A stretch of DNA of 64,000 bases, from assembly GCF_003259375.1 (NCBI RefSeq), contig NZ_QLLN01000004.1, positions 309,100 to 373,099 of the forward strand, written 5' to 3'. Below the pieces are notes generated by a model. The model searched no databases, was not told the origin of the DNA, and was given only the letters and a program-made list of their open reading frames with translations. Of this stretch, positions 8,329-16,008 are shown in pieces (position 1 is the first letter of the stretch; every line of letters begins with the position of its first letter). This DNA comes from Arenibacter echinorum (GTDB lineage Bacteria; Bacteroidota; Bacteroidia; Flavobacteriales; Flavobacteriaceae). Made by a program: the position numbers and the translations under genes.

Positions 8329-9549
8329 ATGAGACTATTAAATCTATTGAAAATCGCATTTAAGGCCATCGTTCTTAACAAAATGAGAACCTTGCTTACC
8401 ATGTTAGGTATCATCATTGGGGTGGCTTCTGTAATTGCTATGCTAGCTATTGGAGAAGGTTCTAAAGAAAGCATTAGAGAAACCATTTCAAGTATGGGTT
8501 CTAACATGATTACTATTAGACCAGGAGCTGATGATAGAGGTCCAGCAAGAGGAAGTGGTGGTAATGTACAAACATTAACGCTTCAAGATTATGAAGTCAT
8601 AAAAGCAAAAAGTGAATTGTTAAGTTACATTACCCCAGTTGTAAATGGTGGTGGCCAGGTTATTAATGGTTCTAACAACTGGCCAAGTACAATTTATGGC
8701 GTCAATCCAGATTATCTTAATATTAAAGTTGTCGGTTTACAAAGCGGCAGTATGTTTACCGATGCCGAAGTATCATCAGCTTCTAAAGTGGTGATCATTG
8801 GACAAACGGTGGTAGATAACGTATTTCCTGATGGTCAAGATCCCGTTGGGCAAATGGTTCGTTTCAATAATATTCCATTTAAGGTCATAGGAGTATTGGA
8901 AGAAAAAGGCGAAAACACCTTTGGTCAGGATCAAGATGATGTTGTTATTGCGCCTTACACAACAGTACAAAAACGTATTTTGGCTATCGATTATTTAAAT
9001 CAAATCATGGCTTCTGCTATTAGTGAAGATGATGCTCCTGAAGCAGTAACCCAAGTAACAGAAATTTTACGTTCACAACATAAATTATTGGATAATGTAG
9101 ATGATGATTTTCATGTACGCTCTATGGAAGAGTTAATCTCAACTTTTAGTTCAACTAGTGAGATGTTAACCATCCTTTTGGTAGCAGTAGCAAGTATTTC
9201 CTTGTTAATCGGTGGTATTGGTATTATGAATATTATGTATGTTTCTGTAAAAGAACGTACTAAAGAAATAGGTTTGCGTATGGCCGTAGGAGGTAAAGGT
9301 TCTGATATTCTAATGCAATTTTTAATTGAAGCTATTTTAATAAGCATCACAGGAGGTGTCTTAGGTGTAATCCTGGGGCTTGGATCTACGGTATTTATCG
9401 AAAAATTCTTACATTGGCCCACCAACGTTGCATTATACTCCATCATAATTTCCTTCGCTGTTTGTGCTGTAACAGGTATCTTTTTTGGATGGTATCCTGC
9501 AAAAAAAGCTTCTGCTTTAGACCCAATTACGGCATTGCGTTATGAATAA
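8329..9549 (+). CDS. MacB-like ABC transporter permease (FtsX/MacB_PCD)
   Basis: A 406-residue permease. The N-terminal LLKIAFKAIVLNKMRTLLTMLGIIIGVASVIAMLAIGEG contains the first transmembrane helix and the classic MacB-family motif. A large periplasmic MacB_PCD domain follows (residues about 45-270). Three C-terminal transmembrane helices are recognisable: MLTILLVAVASISLLIGGIGIMN, the ILMQFLIEAILISITGGVLG segment, and the helix around SIIISFAVCAVTGIFFGWYPAKKA. Known: MacB-type permeases act as mechanotransmission pumps driving periplasmic substrates through TolC. It pairs with the separately encoded ATPase and sits immediately before a sensor kinase, implying that the pump responds to a signal read by that kinase. 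Confidence 0.94.
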   Translation: MRLLNLLKIAFKAIVLNKMRTLLTMLGIIIGVASVIAMLAIGEGSKESIRETISSMGSNMITIRPGADDRGPARGSGGNVQTLTLQDYEVIKAKSELLSYITPVVNGGGQVINGSNNWPSTIYGVNPDYLNIKVVGLQSGSMFTDAEVSSASKVVIIGQTVVDNVFPDGQDPVGQMVRFNNIPFKVIGVLEEKGENTFGQDQDDVVIAPYTTVQKRILAIDYLNQIMASAISEDDAPEAVTQVTEILRSQHKLLDNVDDDFHVRSMEELISTFSSTSEMLTILLVAVASISLLIGGIGIMNIMYVSVKERTKEIGLRMAVGGKGSDILMQFLIEAILISITGGVLGVILGLGSTVFIEKFLHWPTNVALYSIIISFAVCAVTGIFFGWYPAKKASALDPITALRYE

Positions 9550-9560
9550 GAACAAAGTAG

Positions 9561-10598
9561 ATGATACTGAATAAAAAAAAGAATTTAATCCCTTTACTCC
9601 ACCTTTTAACATGGGTGATATTAATTGGTCTGCCCTATTTGCTTTCGTTGGGCCAAGATCAGGAACAAATCTTTAATCGGACCCTGATACACTCATGGAT
9701 TCCCCTGTGCTTTTATGCCATTATTTTTTACTTCAATTATCTTTATCTTATTGATAGATTTCTTTTTAGGAATAAAACTTTAGCGTTCATATTGATCAAC
9801 TTCGGCTTAATTGCCTTTTTCGTTTTGACCAACCATGAAATTAAAGGACTACTAATGGACCAACTTATCCCTAATCGCACCAACGACAAAGGGCCTCCAA
9901 AAAATCTATTTTACTATGTGGACATGATAGCATCCATGGTGCCCATTGTCTTTTCCGTTGCCCTAAAAACCACTGAACGCTGGTACAAATCCGAGAACGA
10001 ACGCAAAGAGGCACAGACCATTAATCTACAAGCAGAGATACAGCACTTAAAATATCAATTGCAGCCACATTTCTTCTTTAATTCCCTTAACAACATTTAT
10101 GCCTTAGTAGATAGTTCCCCTGAAACCGCAAAAAAAACCATCCACAGTTTGGGCAAATTAATGCGGTATCTGTTGTACGATACGGAAACCGAGAAGGTTG
10201 CTTTACAAAAGGAAATTGATTTTATGACGCAGTATATCGAACTTATGAAACTTAGGTTTTCCAATAAGATCACTATATCGTATTCCTTTCCCACAGTTCC
10301 ACAAAATATTAAAGTAGTACCGCTATTATTTATTACCTTGGTAGAGAACGCTTTTAAACATGGTATTCCTGCCAGTAGTGAGGCCTCATTGTCATTTAAA
10401 ATGGAAATAACGGATACCTTTCTGGTCTTTACAGCAAAAAACCAAAACCTGCCCAAAAGCGATTCGGATAAAAGCGGTTCTGGCATTGGGTTGGAAAACC
10501 TTAGAAAAAGACTGCAATTGTTATATCCGGATAGCCATAGTTTTGTTTATCAAGTTAAGGACGAAATCTTTACCGCTGTGCTAACACTTGAAATCTAG
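9561..10598 (+). CDS. LytS-type sensor histidine kinase (efflux operon)
   Basis: A 345-residue membrane histidine kinase of the His_kinase family (PF06580). The first 140 residues hold about four hydrophobic segments and no large sensor domain. The phosphoacceptor block is YQLQPHFFFNSLNNIYAL with His170; QPHFFFN differs slightly from the usual NPHFLFN. The C-terminal ATPase has PLLFITLVENAFKHGIP (N-box) and GSGIGLENLRKRLQLLYP (G-box). It lies 11 bp after the permease and 5 bp before the LytTR regulator, so it is the last-but-one gene of the efflux operon. Inference: it senses membrane stress or the exported compound. No ligand is predictable. Confidence 0.93.
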   Translation: MILNKKKNLIPLLHLLTWVILIGLPYLLSLGQDQEQIFNRTLIHSWIPLCFYAIIFYFNYLYLIDRFLFRNKTLAFILINFGLIAFFVLTNHEIKGLLMDQLIPNRTNDKGPPKNLFYYVDMIASMVPIVFSVALKTTERWYKSENERKEAQTINLQAEIQHLKYQLQPHFFFNSLNNIYALVDSSPETAKKTIHSLGKLMRYLLYDTETEKVALQKEIDFMTQYIELMKLRFSNKITISYSFPTVPQNIKVVPLLFITLVENAFKHGIPASSEASLSFKMEITDTFLVFTAKNQNLPKSDSDKSGSGIGLENLRKRLQLLYPDSHSFVYQVKDEIFTAVLTLEI

Positions 10599-10603
10599 AT
10601 TAA

Positions 10604-11335
10604 ATGAATTCGAATAAATTAAGCTGTATTGTTGTAGACGATGAACCCATGGCATTGCAGCTGATAGAGGGATACGTTCAAAAAACTCCCTTCCTAGAAC
10701 TCAAAAGTAAATGTGATAGTGCCATAGAGGCTTTAAGATTTCTGGAAAACGAGGAAGTTGACCTACTTTTTTTGGACATTCAAATGCCGGATCTCACTGG
10801 GATTGGATTATCCAAACTAATCCCCAAAAGTACCCGTGTCATCTTTACAACAGCGTTTAGTGAGTATGCCCTGGAAGGTTACAAGGTTGAAGCTTTGGAC
10901 TATTTATTAAAACCCTTCGACTACGAGGAATTTTTGATCGCGGCAACAAAGGCCAAGGATTGGTTTGCCTTGGTAAAGGGTAGCGGCAAGGAAGCCACCT
11001 CTACCGACAAAAAGTTCCTGTTCGTAAAATCCGAATACAAGCAACTAAAGATAAATCTGGATGAAGTCCTATATTTTGAAGGTTTGAAAGACTATATCAA
11101 AATTTGGCTTAAAGGCCAGCCTAAGGCCATCCTAACCTTAATGAATCTGAAAAGCTTGGAAGAGGAACTTCCAAAAGATAAATTTATGCGCGTACACCGC
11201 TCTTTTATAGTTTCCTTACAAGCAATAGATGTGATAGAACGTAGTCAGATCATAATCGGAAACCAACGCATCACGGTTTCGGAAAATTATAAGCCTGCTT
11301 TTTTGGATTACATTACCAATAACAGCTTGGATTGA
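10604..11335 (+). CDS. LytTR family response regulator (efflux operon)
   Basis: A 243-residue regulator. The receiver domain (residues 6-120) has the acidic pair VDDEP, the phospho-acceptor Asp58 in LLFLDIQMPDLTG, Thr in IFTTAFSEYAL, and the conserved Lys in DYLLKPFDYEEF. The C-terminal LytTR DNA-binding domain (about 140-240) shows KSEYKQLKINLDEVLYFEGLKDYIKIWL and FMRVHRSFIVSLQAI. Known: LytTR domains bind pairs of short direct repeats spaced about two helical turns apart. It closes the operon with the efflux genes, followed by a strong terminator at 11465-11489, and most likely activates its own operon. Confidence 0.95.
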   Translation: MNSNKLSCIVVDDEPMALQLIEGYVQKTPFLELKSKCDSAIEALRFLENEEVDLLFLDIQMPDLTGIGLSKLIPKSTRVIFTTAFSEYALEGYKVEALDYLLKPFDYEEFLIAATKAKDWFALVKGSGKEATSTDKKFLFVKSEYKQLKINLDEVLYFEGLKDYIKIWLKGQPKAILTLMNLKSLEEELPKDKFMRVHRSFIVSLQAIDVIERSQIIIGNQRITVSENYKPAFLDYITNNSLD

Positions 11336-11464
11336 TTTTCTTTTTTACTATAAAATATTTACTGTTGTAAACCCATTTTGAAGACACCAGTGAATAACAT
11401 TTAACTCCAGCGTAGGCCCTAGACCCATTGAAGGAACCAAACTTAGGGTGAAAGTATAAAACAT

Positions 11465-11489
11465 AAATCCCGCCAAAAAAGCGGGGTTT
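11465..11489 (+). terminator. Rho-independent terminator after the efflux operon
   Basis: A 9-bp stem AAATCCCGC (11465-11473) pairs with GCGGGGTTT (11481-11489), with one G-U pair and a CAAAAAA loop, followed by TTGTTCT. It lies 130 bp after the regulator stop codon. The mirror image could also serve transcription arriving from 11784 on the minus strand. Confidence 0.75.
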
Positions 11490-11516
11490 GTTCTATTATT
11501 GCATTTCTATGCGGCG

Positions 11517-11779
11517 TTTAAACTTCATTGTGACCCGCTAGTAGTTAAGGTGAGTTCGATGGAATATTAATTATTAATGGGTTGTTTAGGGTAATTTGGT
11601 CCGGTCGAGCGCTTCCCGATGGTTATCGGGAGAGGCCTCATTTTAAAAGAAAATTTGTCCAAAACCTCTCGACTGCGCTCGAGGAGACAGAAGCTTCTTA
11701 GACTTAATTAGCTCATAATAAGTATTGTATATTTCCTTTTAAACCGAAATCGGCATATTTTTAAACTTCTTTGTGACCC
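11517..11779. repeat. Near-identical 20-bp direct repeats flanking a hairpin-rich segment
   Basis: TTTAAACTTCATTGTGACCC at 11517-11536 recurs as TTTAAACTTCTTTGTGACCC at 11760-11779 (19 of 20 identical). Between them lie a hairpin TCCCGAT-GGTT-ATCGGGA (11614-11631) and a second inverted repeat CTCGA-CTGCGC-TCGAG (11668-11683), the first next to a CCGGTCGAG string. The arrangement suggests a small non-coding repeated element or relic. No coding frame is visible in this intergenic stretch. Confidence 0.5.
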
Positions 11780-11783
11780 AGTA

Positions 11784-13049
11784 TTAGTCGGTTTTTCGCT
11801 TCTTAAACCACAAGTCCTCCAAGCTTAAATTCAGCGTAAGTACATGGTAATTTTCCTTGACGAGTATATTTTCTATTAATCCTGTGGATCCATAGGAATA
11901 GGATAAATTAAGCATGGAATTATTACCACGTCCAATTGGCAAACCAATACCTGCGGTAAAATTATAGCCATCTATTTTTTCGTCGTTAATAGACAAATAC
12001 CCCGTGTCGTAGTTGAAACCAGTTCTATAACGAATACGCTGGTTAAATTTATAACTGGCAGTATTTCTTACAAATTCCAATCCAACAGCATAGATATCCT
12101 GATCAACGTATGTCCCTATATTCTCGGTCTGCCCTGTATCACTCCAATAGTTCTTTTTATAATCGGCATTTAGGGTAAAGGATTTTAGAAAGTTTGTGCT
12201 AAGTCCCACTCCCAGCTCCAATGGCATATTAAAATCGGCGACAGTATCACTTTCATCCTCTTCCACTTCTATTTCAACCCCGTCAAGACTTTTGATTACA
12301 GAGCGTCTTACATTACCCTTTAGACTGGTTGGAAGTTGCACCGTACTTCCAATAGTGATTTTATTTGTGAGATCATATTGCAATCCTAGACCAACACGGG
12401 CGCCGCTGTAATTGGTATTCTCCGTGGAGACAAGGGCACTACTGTAAACCTGAAAGGATTCTTCCTCCTCAATTTTCCCAAATAATATAGAGAAACTGGC
12501 TCCAAACCTCAAATTATCAGTAATTCCATATCCTAGATTGAACTTAAGATCGCTCATTCCTCCAAGACCGTTTACATTACTTTCAAAGGATTCTTCAGAT
12601 CCCTCAATATTGGTTTTTACCCCTACCAGAGTATAACCAACATCGGTATATGGAACTAGGGCTATTCCCGCCCCTAGTTTGTCCACTATCCTGAAGGCAA
12701 GGGCCAAATTTGAAAAATTGAACGTAGTTTTTGCCTCATCGTTTATCCTATTGCTATAACTGTTATGCTTTCCCCTTATCCCGACATCATAAAAAAATGA
12801 ATTTTGGCGTGTCAAGGCAAAATTGGCAGGATTTAAATTATTTATTTCTGTGTCCGATTTCAATGCAATCCCGGAATACCCCATCCCATTGGTCCGCCCA
12901 ATACTGGTCTGATTTATTACACCGAGACCATATAGGGAATAAGGTGAACTTGTGAGCCCTTCGGATTGGCCCAAAACAGGAATTGCAGATAAAAGTGTTA
13001 GAAATAGGGCACAGAATGGTAATTTATTCATCTTCATCATATATTGCAT
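11784..13049 (-). CDS. Outer-membrane beta-barrel protein
   Basis: A 421-residue predicted outer-membrane barrel resembling the FadL/OmpP1-like porins of Bacteroidota. The start of the mature region (SSPYSLYGLGVINQTSIGRTNGMGYSGIAL and NNLNPANFALTRQ) recalls FadL-type N-terminal motifs. The rest is alternating amphipathic strands (NLRFGASFSILFGK, ARVGLGLQYDLTNKITIGSTVQLP, FTLNADYKKNYWSD). A signal peptide ends PVLGQ. Several ATG codons lie close together (13049, 13040, 13037, 13031); those at 13037-13040 give the tidiest signal peptide. The 5' end overlaps the 3' end of the DUF4270 gene, so the two are translationally coupled and probably cooperate at the outer membrane. Ligand unknown. Confidence 0.8.
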   Translation of the reverse strand: MQYMMKMNKLPFCALFLTLLSAIPVLGQSEGLTSSPYSLYGLGVINQTSIGRTNGMGYSGIALKSDTEINNLNPANFALTRQNSFFYDVGIRGKHNSYSNRINDEAKTTFNFSNLALAFRIVDKLGAGIALVPYTDVGYTLVGVKTNIEGSEESFESNVNGLGGMSDLKFNLGYGITDNLRFGASFSILFGKIEEEESFQVYSSALVSTENTNYSGARVGLGLQYDLTNKITIGSTVQLPTSLKGNVRRSVIKSLDGVEIEVEEDESDTVADFNMPLELGVGLSTNFLKSFTLNADYKKNYWSDTGQTENIGTYVDQDIYAVGLEFVRNTASYKFNQRIRYRTGFNYDTGYLSINDEKIDGYNFTAGIGLPIGRGNNSMLNLSYSYGSTGLIENILVKENYHVLTLNLSLEDLWFKKRKTD

Positions 13050-14343
13050 AGGTAAGTTCCAATTTTACACCTTGGTCAGTGCCCTCTGTTCCCATTAATA
13101 CAAAACGGTCTACAGTGCTGTTGTAATTCTCTGGCAAAAGAATAAATGCATAATCCGCATCCCTTTCTGTTGACAATATTCCTTCTATATAGGTAGTTAG
13201 GGGTATTTCATAATAAATATCATTGAATTCTTGACCATCGCGGTTTAAAGTGGCCTGTACCGCTGCACCATCCGTTCCCGACAATTGATCTGTTAAATCG
13301 TTGTTTTGATCTACTATATAAAGCGCTAGGTTGTCCCTTAGAGCCAGTTCATCACTATAAGACCCCAAAACTGGTTTAATTTTAAGAACAGCATTCAACA
13401 AGGTACCCTGTCCCTGAATATCGAAAAGTGTTTTTAGATTCGAAAATTCTATTTTGGTCGTGTATCCAATACCGGATTGTACAAAACTTTGGTTATCCGA
13501 TTCGGAACTATTGAGAACAACTTCCTTATCTGTTAGAGTCTTTAAATATTCGTTGGTTTCAACTACAGACATCTGGTTGAAGAATGGAATTGGACTGCTG
13601 GTCGTATTTATTGCAAAATCTGTGGTATACTGTATACGGCTATCCTCTCCGGAAATACTATAATACATCCGCATTACACTAGTAGCAAAATTAAAACCTA
13701 CTATAGACCCATCGTCGTCTTCGCCAGGTTGAAATGTAACCCCATGAAAGTAATCCTTAAATTCCTCTGTGTTTGTAATATCCTTTTGTTGTAACTGATC
13801 AAAAAGACCAAGTCCTAAAGTGTCGCTCAATTTTATAAATATAGAATCGGTTTCCAAGGGTCTTGGGGTATAGGTTATGGAACCTAAATCTTCCTCTAAA
13901 AATGCTACCTTACTGGTATTGTAGAAATTGCTCCCATCTGCCGGATATAATACTTCACTTAACTCCTTAATATGGATGGTATTACTTTTTAGGGTGTCAT
14001 TGTAGTAGTAATTGTCATATTTCAGAAAGAAGCCGATACTGTCGTATTCCGCGTCGGTATCGATATAATAACTGCTGGGCAACAATTCCACATAACTCGA
14101 ACTTTTAACGGCCCCAAAAACGGGGTCCAAGTATTTACCTATCAGCATTCGAGTGGCTTGTGAAGTAACAAGACTATCAAACTTCATAGTGTAGGTCCCC
14201 ACGTTCATGGTATCTATTTGCACCACCCGTATATTACTGTTGGTAAATGTTCCGCCGGCCACAAAATCGGAATCATTGATGGTATCATTGCTACACGAAT
14301 CCATTAATATAAGCAAGGCTATAAGTCCAAGGAGTTTTCTCAT
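13024..14343 (-). CDS. DUF4270 family lipoprotein
   Basis: A 439-residue lipoprotein. The ATG at 14343 (a TTG at 14364 is possible but poor) gives a signal peptide with the lipobox LMDSC. The body matches the DUF4270 pattern known from Bacteroidota, with VRVVQIDTMNVGTYTMKFDSLVTSQA-like beta strands, MLIGKYLDPVFGAVKSSSYVELL and a late block YYEIPLTTYIEGIL. Known: DUF4270 has no assigned biochemical role; proteins are beta-rich and exported. It lies directly upstream of, and overlaps, a porin-like gene, so an accessory role at the outer membrane is a reasonable inference. The gene upstream is divergent. Confidence 0.82.
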   Translation of the reverse strand: MRKLLGLIALLILMDSCSNDTINDSDFVAGGTFTNSNIRVVQIDTMNVGTYTMKFDSLVTSQATRMLIGKYLDPVFGAVKSSSYVELLPSSYYIDTDAEYDSIGFFLKYDNYYYNDTLKSNTIHIKELSEVLYPADGSNFYNTSKVAFLEEDLGSITYTPRPLETDSIFIKLSDTLGLGLFDQLQQKDITNTEEFKDYFHGVTFQPGEDDDGSIVGFNFATSVMRMYYSISGEDSRIQYTTDFAINTTSSPIPFFNQMSVVETNEYLKTLTDKEVVLNSSESDNQSFVQSGIGYTTKIEFSNLKTLFDIQGQGTLLNAVLKIKPVLGSYSDELALRDNLALYIVDQNNDLTDQLSGTDGAAVQATLNRDGQEFNDIYYEIPLTTYIEGILSTERDADYAFILLPENYNSTVDRFVLMGTEGTDQGVKLELTYAIYDEDE

Positions 14344-14425
14344 TCGTTCATTATTTGATGCCAAAAGTATATGCGTTTCCCTAGCTCGGAAACCTCAATA
14401 GACCAATCCACTAACTTATAAGACC

Positions 14426-14516
14426 AAATAGGGGATTTCAACTATTAAATAGGGTCTACGATTGGTAGATAAAATAGCCGTTTTCATATGTTAAATAGGT
14501 GACTTTATCTATTTAA
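14426..14516. promoter_or_regulatory. Duplicated 30-bp operator-like element upstream of the Kelch/LytTR operon
   Basis: Two copies of a 30-bp element start at 14426 and 14472 (22 of 30 positions identical). Each begins AAATAG, has TTTCA in the middle and carries a second AAATAGG 21 bp after the first. AAATAG therefore recurs at 14426, 14447, 14472 and 14493. An inverted copy, CTATTTAA, follows at 14509-14516. Pairs of direct repeats about 21 bp apart are the known geometry of LytTR-domain binding sites, and the downstream operon encodes a LytTR regulator. Confidence 0.6.
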
Positions 14517-14545
14517 GTTTCAAACACCATGTTCGCCATCTAGTT

Positions 14546-14577
14546 TTGAAAAAAAATTAACTAATGAAATACATTTA
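14546..14577 (+). promoter_or_regulatory. Candidate promoter for the Kelch operon
   Basis: TTG at 14546-14548 and TACATTTA at 14570-14577 are 21 bp apart, close to the flavobacterial TTG/TAnnTTTG pattern. If real, it overlaps the first possible ATG (14564) and favours a later start at 14582 or 14609 for the Kelch gene. Confidence 0.35.
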
Positions 14578-15577
14578 TAACATGAAGGGAAGGGTAAACC
14601 ACATTAAAATGTTAACGATGGCCAGCGTAACACTTTGCTTAATGGCTAGTTGCTCTAATGACGATGAAGATGAGGATTTGGGAAACTGGATAGACCAATC
14701 TGTATTTGATGGGAGTCCACGTAGTGGCAGCGCCTACTTCACTATTGGAAATATAGGATACAGTGGTGTAGGTTATGATGGGGATGATTATCTAACCTCC
14801 TTTTGGTCCTATGATATGGATGGTGATTATTGGTCCCAAAAAGCAGACTTCCCGGGAACGGCAAGGAATGCAGCTGTAGGTTTTACAATAAATGACAAGG
14901 GATATATAGGTTCCGGTTATGATGGCTTGGACGAATTGGCGGATTTTTATTCTTACGACCCAACCACCAATACTTGGACAACCATTGCAACGTTCCCATC
15001 TACCCCAAGGAGAAGTGCCGTGGCCTTTGGAATAAACGGCTATGGTTATTTCGGTACCGGCTTTGACGGCGACAACGACAGGAAAGATTTTTGGAAATAC
15101 GATCCCTCTACCGATAGCTGGCACGAACTGGTTGGCTTTGGTGGTGACAAAAGAAGGGCTGCGATTACCTTTACCATAGGGGATTATGTATATATGGGAA
15201 CCGGTGTATCCAATGGTATTTATTTGGATGACTTTTGGGCTTTTGATTCGGCTACAGAAAGTTGGACCCAGAAATTGGATCTAGACGAAGAAGATGATTA
15301 CTCCATTGTTCGAAGCAATGCCGTAGGCTTTACCTTAAACGATTATGGATATATAGCCACTGGAACTTATGGGGGCACCTTACAATCTATTTGGGAATAT
15401 GACCCTAGTACCGATACTTGGGAATCCAAAACAGATTTTGAGAGAACATCCAGACAGGATGCGGTGGTATTCTCCAATAACGCAAAGGCATTTATAGGCC
15501 TAGGCCGCACAGGAAGTCTGTATTTGGATGATTTGGAGCAATTTTTCCCTTATGACGAGTACGACGACGAAGATTAG
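14564..15577 (+). CDS. Kelch-repeat beta-propeller lipoprotein
   Basis: A 337-residue lipoprotein with an SPII lipobox CLMASC followed by an acidic linker (NDDEDEDLG). It then has about six Kelch-type repeats (galactose-oxidase-like central domain), for example YDPTTNTWTTIATFPSTPRR, YDPSTDSWHELVGFGGDKRR and YDPSTDTWESKTDFERTSRQ, each followed by an AVxFxINxxGYxGTGxDG-like strand. Known: Kelch propellers bind proteins or glycans; no copper-radical oxidase residues are evident, so an enzymatic role is unlikely. It starts the operon with a DUF4907 protein and a LytS/LytTR pair, suggesting a surface sensor or adhesin whose expression the pair controls. Starts at 14582 (MKGRVN) or 14609 are also plausible. 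Very acidic C-terminus (DEYDDED). Confidence 0.85.
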   Translation: MKYIYNMKGRVNHIKMLTMASVTLCLMASCSNDDEDEDLGNWIDQSVFDGSPRSGSAYFTIGNIGYSGVGYDGDDYLTSFWSYDMDGDYWSQKADFPGTARNAAVGFTINDKGYIGSGYDGLDELADFYSYDPTTNTWTTIATFPSTPRRSAVAFGINGYGYFGTGFDGDNDRKDFWKYDPSTDSWHELVGFGGDKRRAAITFTIGDYVYMGTGVSNGIYLDDFWAFDSATESWTQKLDLDEEDDYSIVRSNAVGFTLNDYGYIATGTYGGTLQSIWEYDPSTDTWESKTDFERTSRQDAVVFSNNAKAFIGLGRTGSLYLDDLEQFFPYDEYDDED

Positions 15578-15609
15578 TGATTTTGATTATGTTTACTTAT
15601 TGATTAGCA

Positions 15610-15641
15610 AAAAGAGCTAGGCTGTTTGGCATAGCTCTTTT
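15610..15641 (+). terminator. Stem-loop terminator or attenuator between Kelch and DUF4907 genes
   Basis: A perfect 10-bp stem AAAAGAGCTA (15610-15619) / TAGCTCTTTT (15632-15641) with a 12-base loop sits 33 bp after the Kelch stop codon and 14 bp before the DUF4907 start. Its U-run is short (four), so partial read-through is likely. It would set the Kelch gene at a higher level than the sensor genes downstream. Confidence 0.6.
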
Positions 15642-15655
15642 AAAATTATAAATAA

Positions 15656-16000
15656 ATGAAAAGAATTCTAGTAGCATATGTTTTTATAGCGGTCGCAACG
15701 GGTTTTTTGTTTTTGAGGTTCACAGATTACTCCTTTAGCACCACAAAAAGTAAAATCCCGCTGCAATCCGAAATATTCCCGGTAGGCGATGGCTACGGAT
15801 ATCAAATTGACCTAGAGGACAGAGTCCTTATAAAACAGGAGTATATTCCTATTTTAGAAGGAAAAAGGCCGTTTTCAACCACCGAGGATGCAGAACGTAC
15901 CGCCAATAAGGTTATCAGTAAATTATTAAAAAAAGAAAGCCCTATATTAACAATTTCCGAACTAAAAGAATTACAGATTCCAGAATTTAACCTTTACTAA
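15656..16000 (+). CDS. DUF4907 domain-containing protein
   Basis: A 114-residue protein with one N-terminal hydrophobic segment (residues 2-23), either a signal anchor or an uncleaved signal. The body shows the DUF4907 pattern: GYGYQIDLEDRVLIKQEYIPILEGKRPFSTTEDAERTANKVISKLLKKESP followed by the terminal ITISELKEL-like segment. Known: function unknown; members occur in Bacteroidota, often beside Kelch-repeat proteins. It lies between a Kelch lipoprotein gene and a LytS kinase gene (8-bp gap), so an accessory role in envelope sensing with those partners is inferred. Identification is from memory of the family pattern. Confidence 0.75.
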   Translation: MKRILVAYVFIAVATGFLFLRFTDYSFSTTKSKIPLQSEIFPVGDGYGYQIDLEDRVLIKQEYIPILEGKRPFSTTEDAERTANKVISKLLKKESPILTISELKELQIPEFNLY

Positions 16001-16008
16001 AAAAGTGC

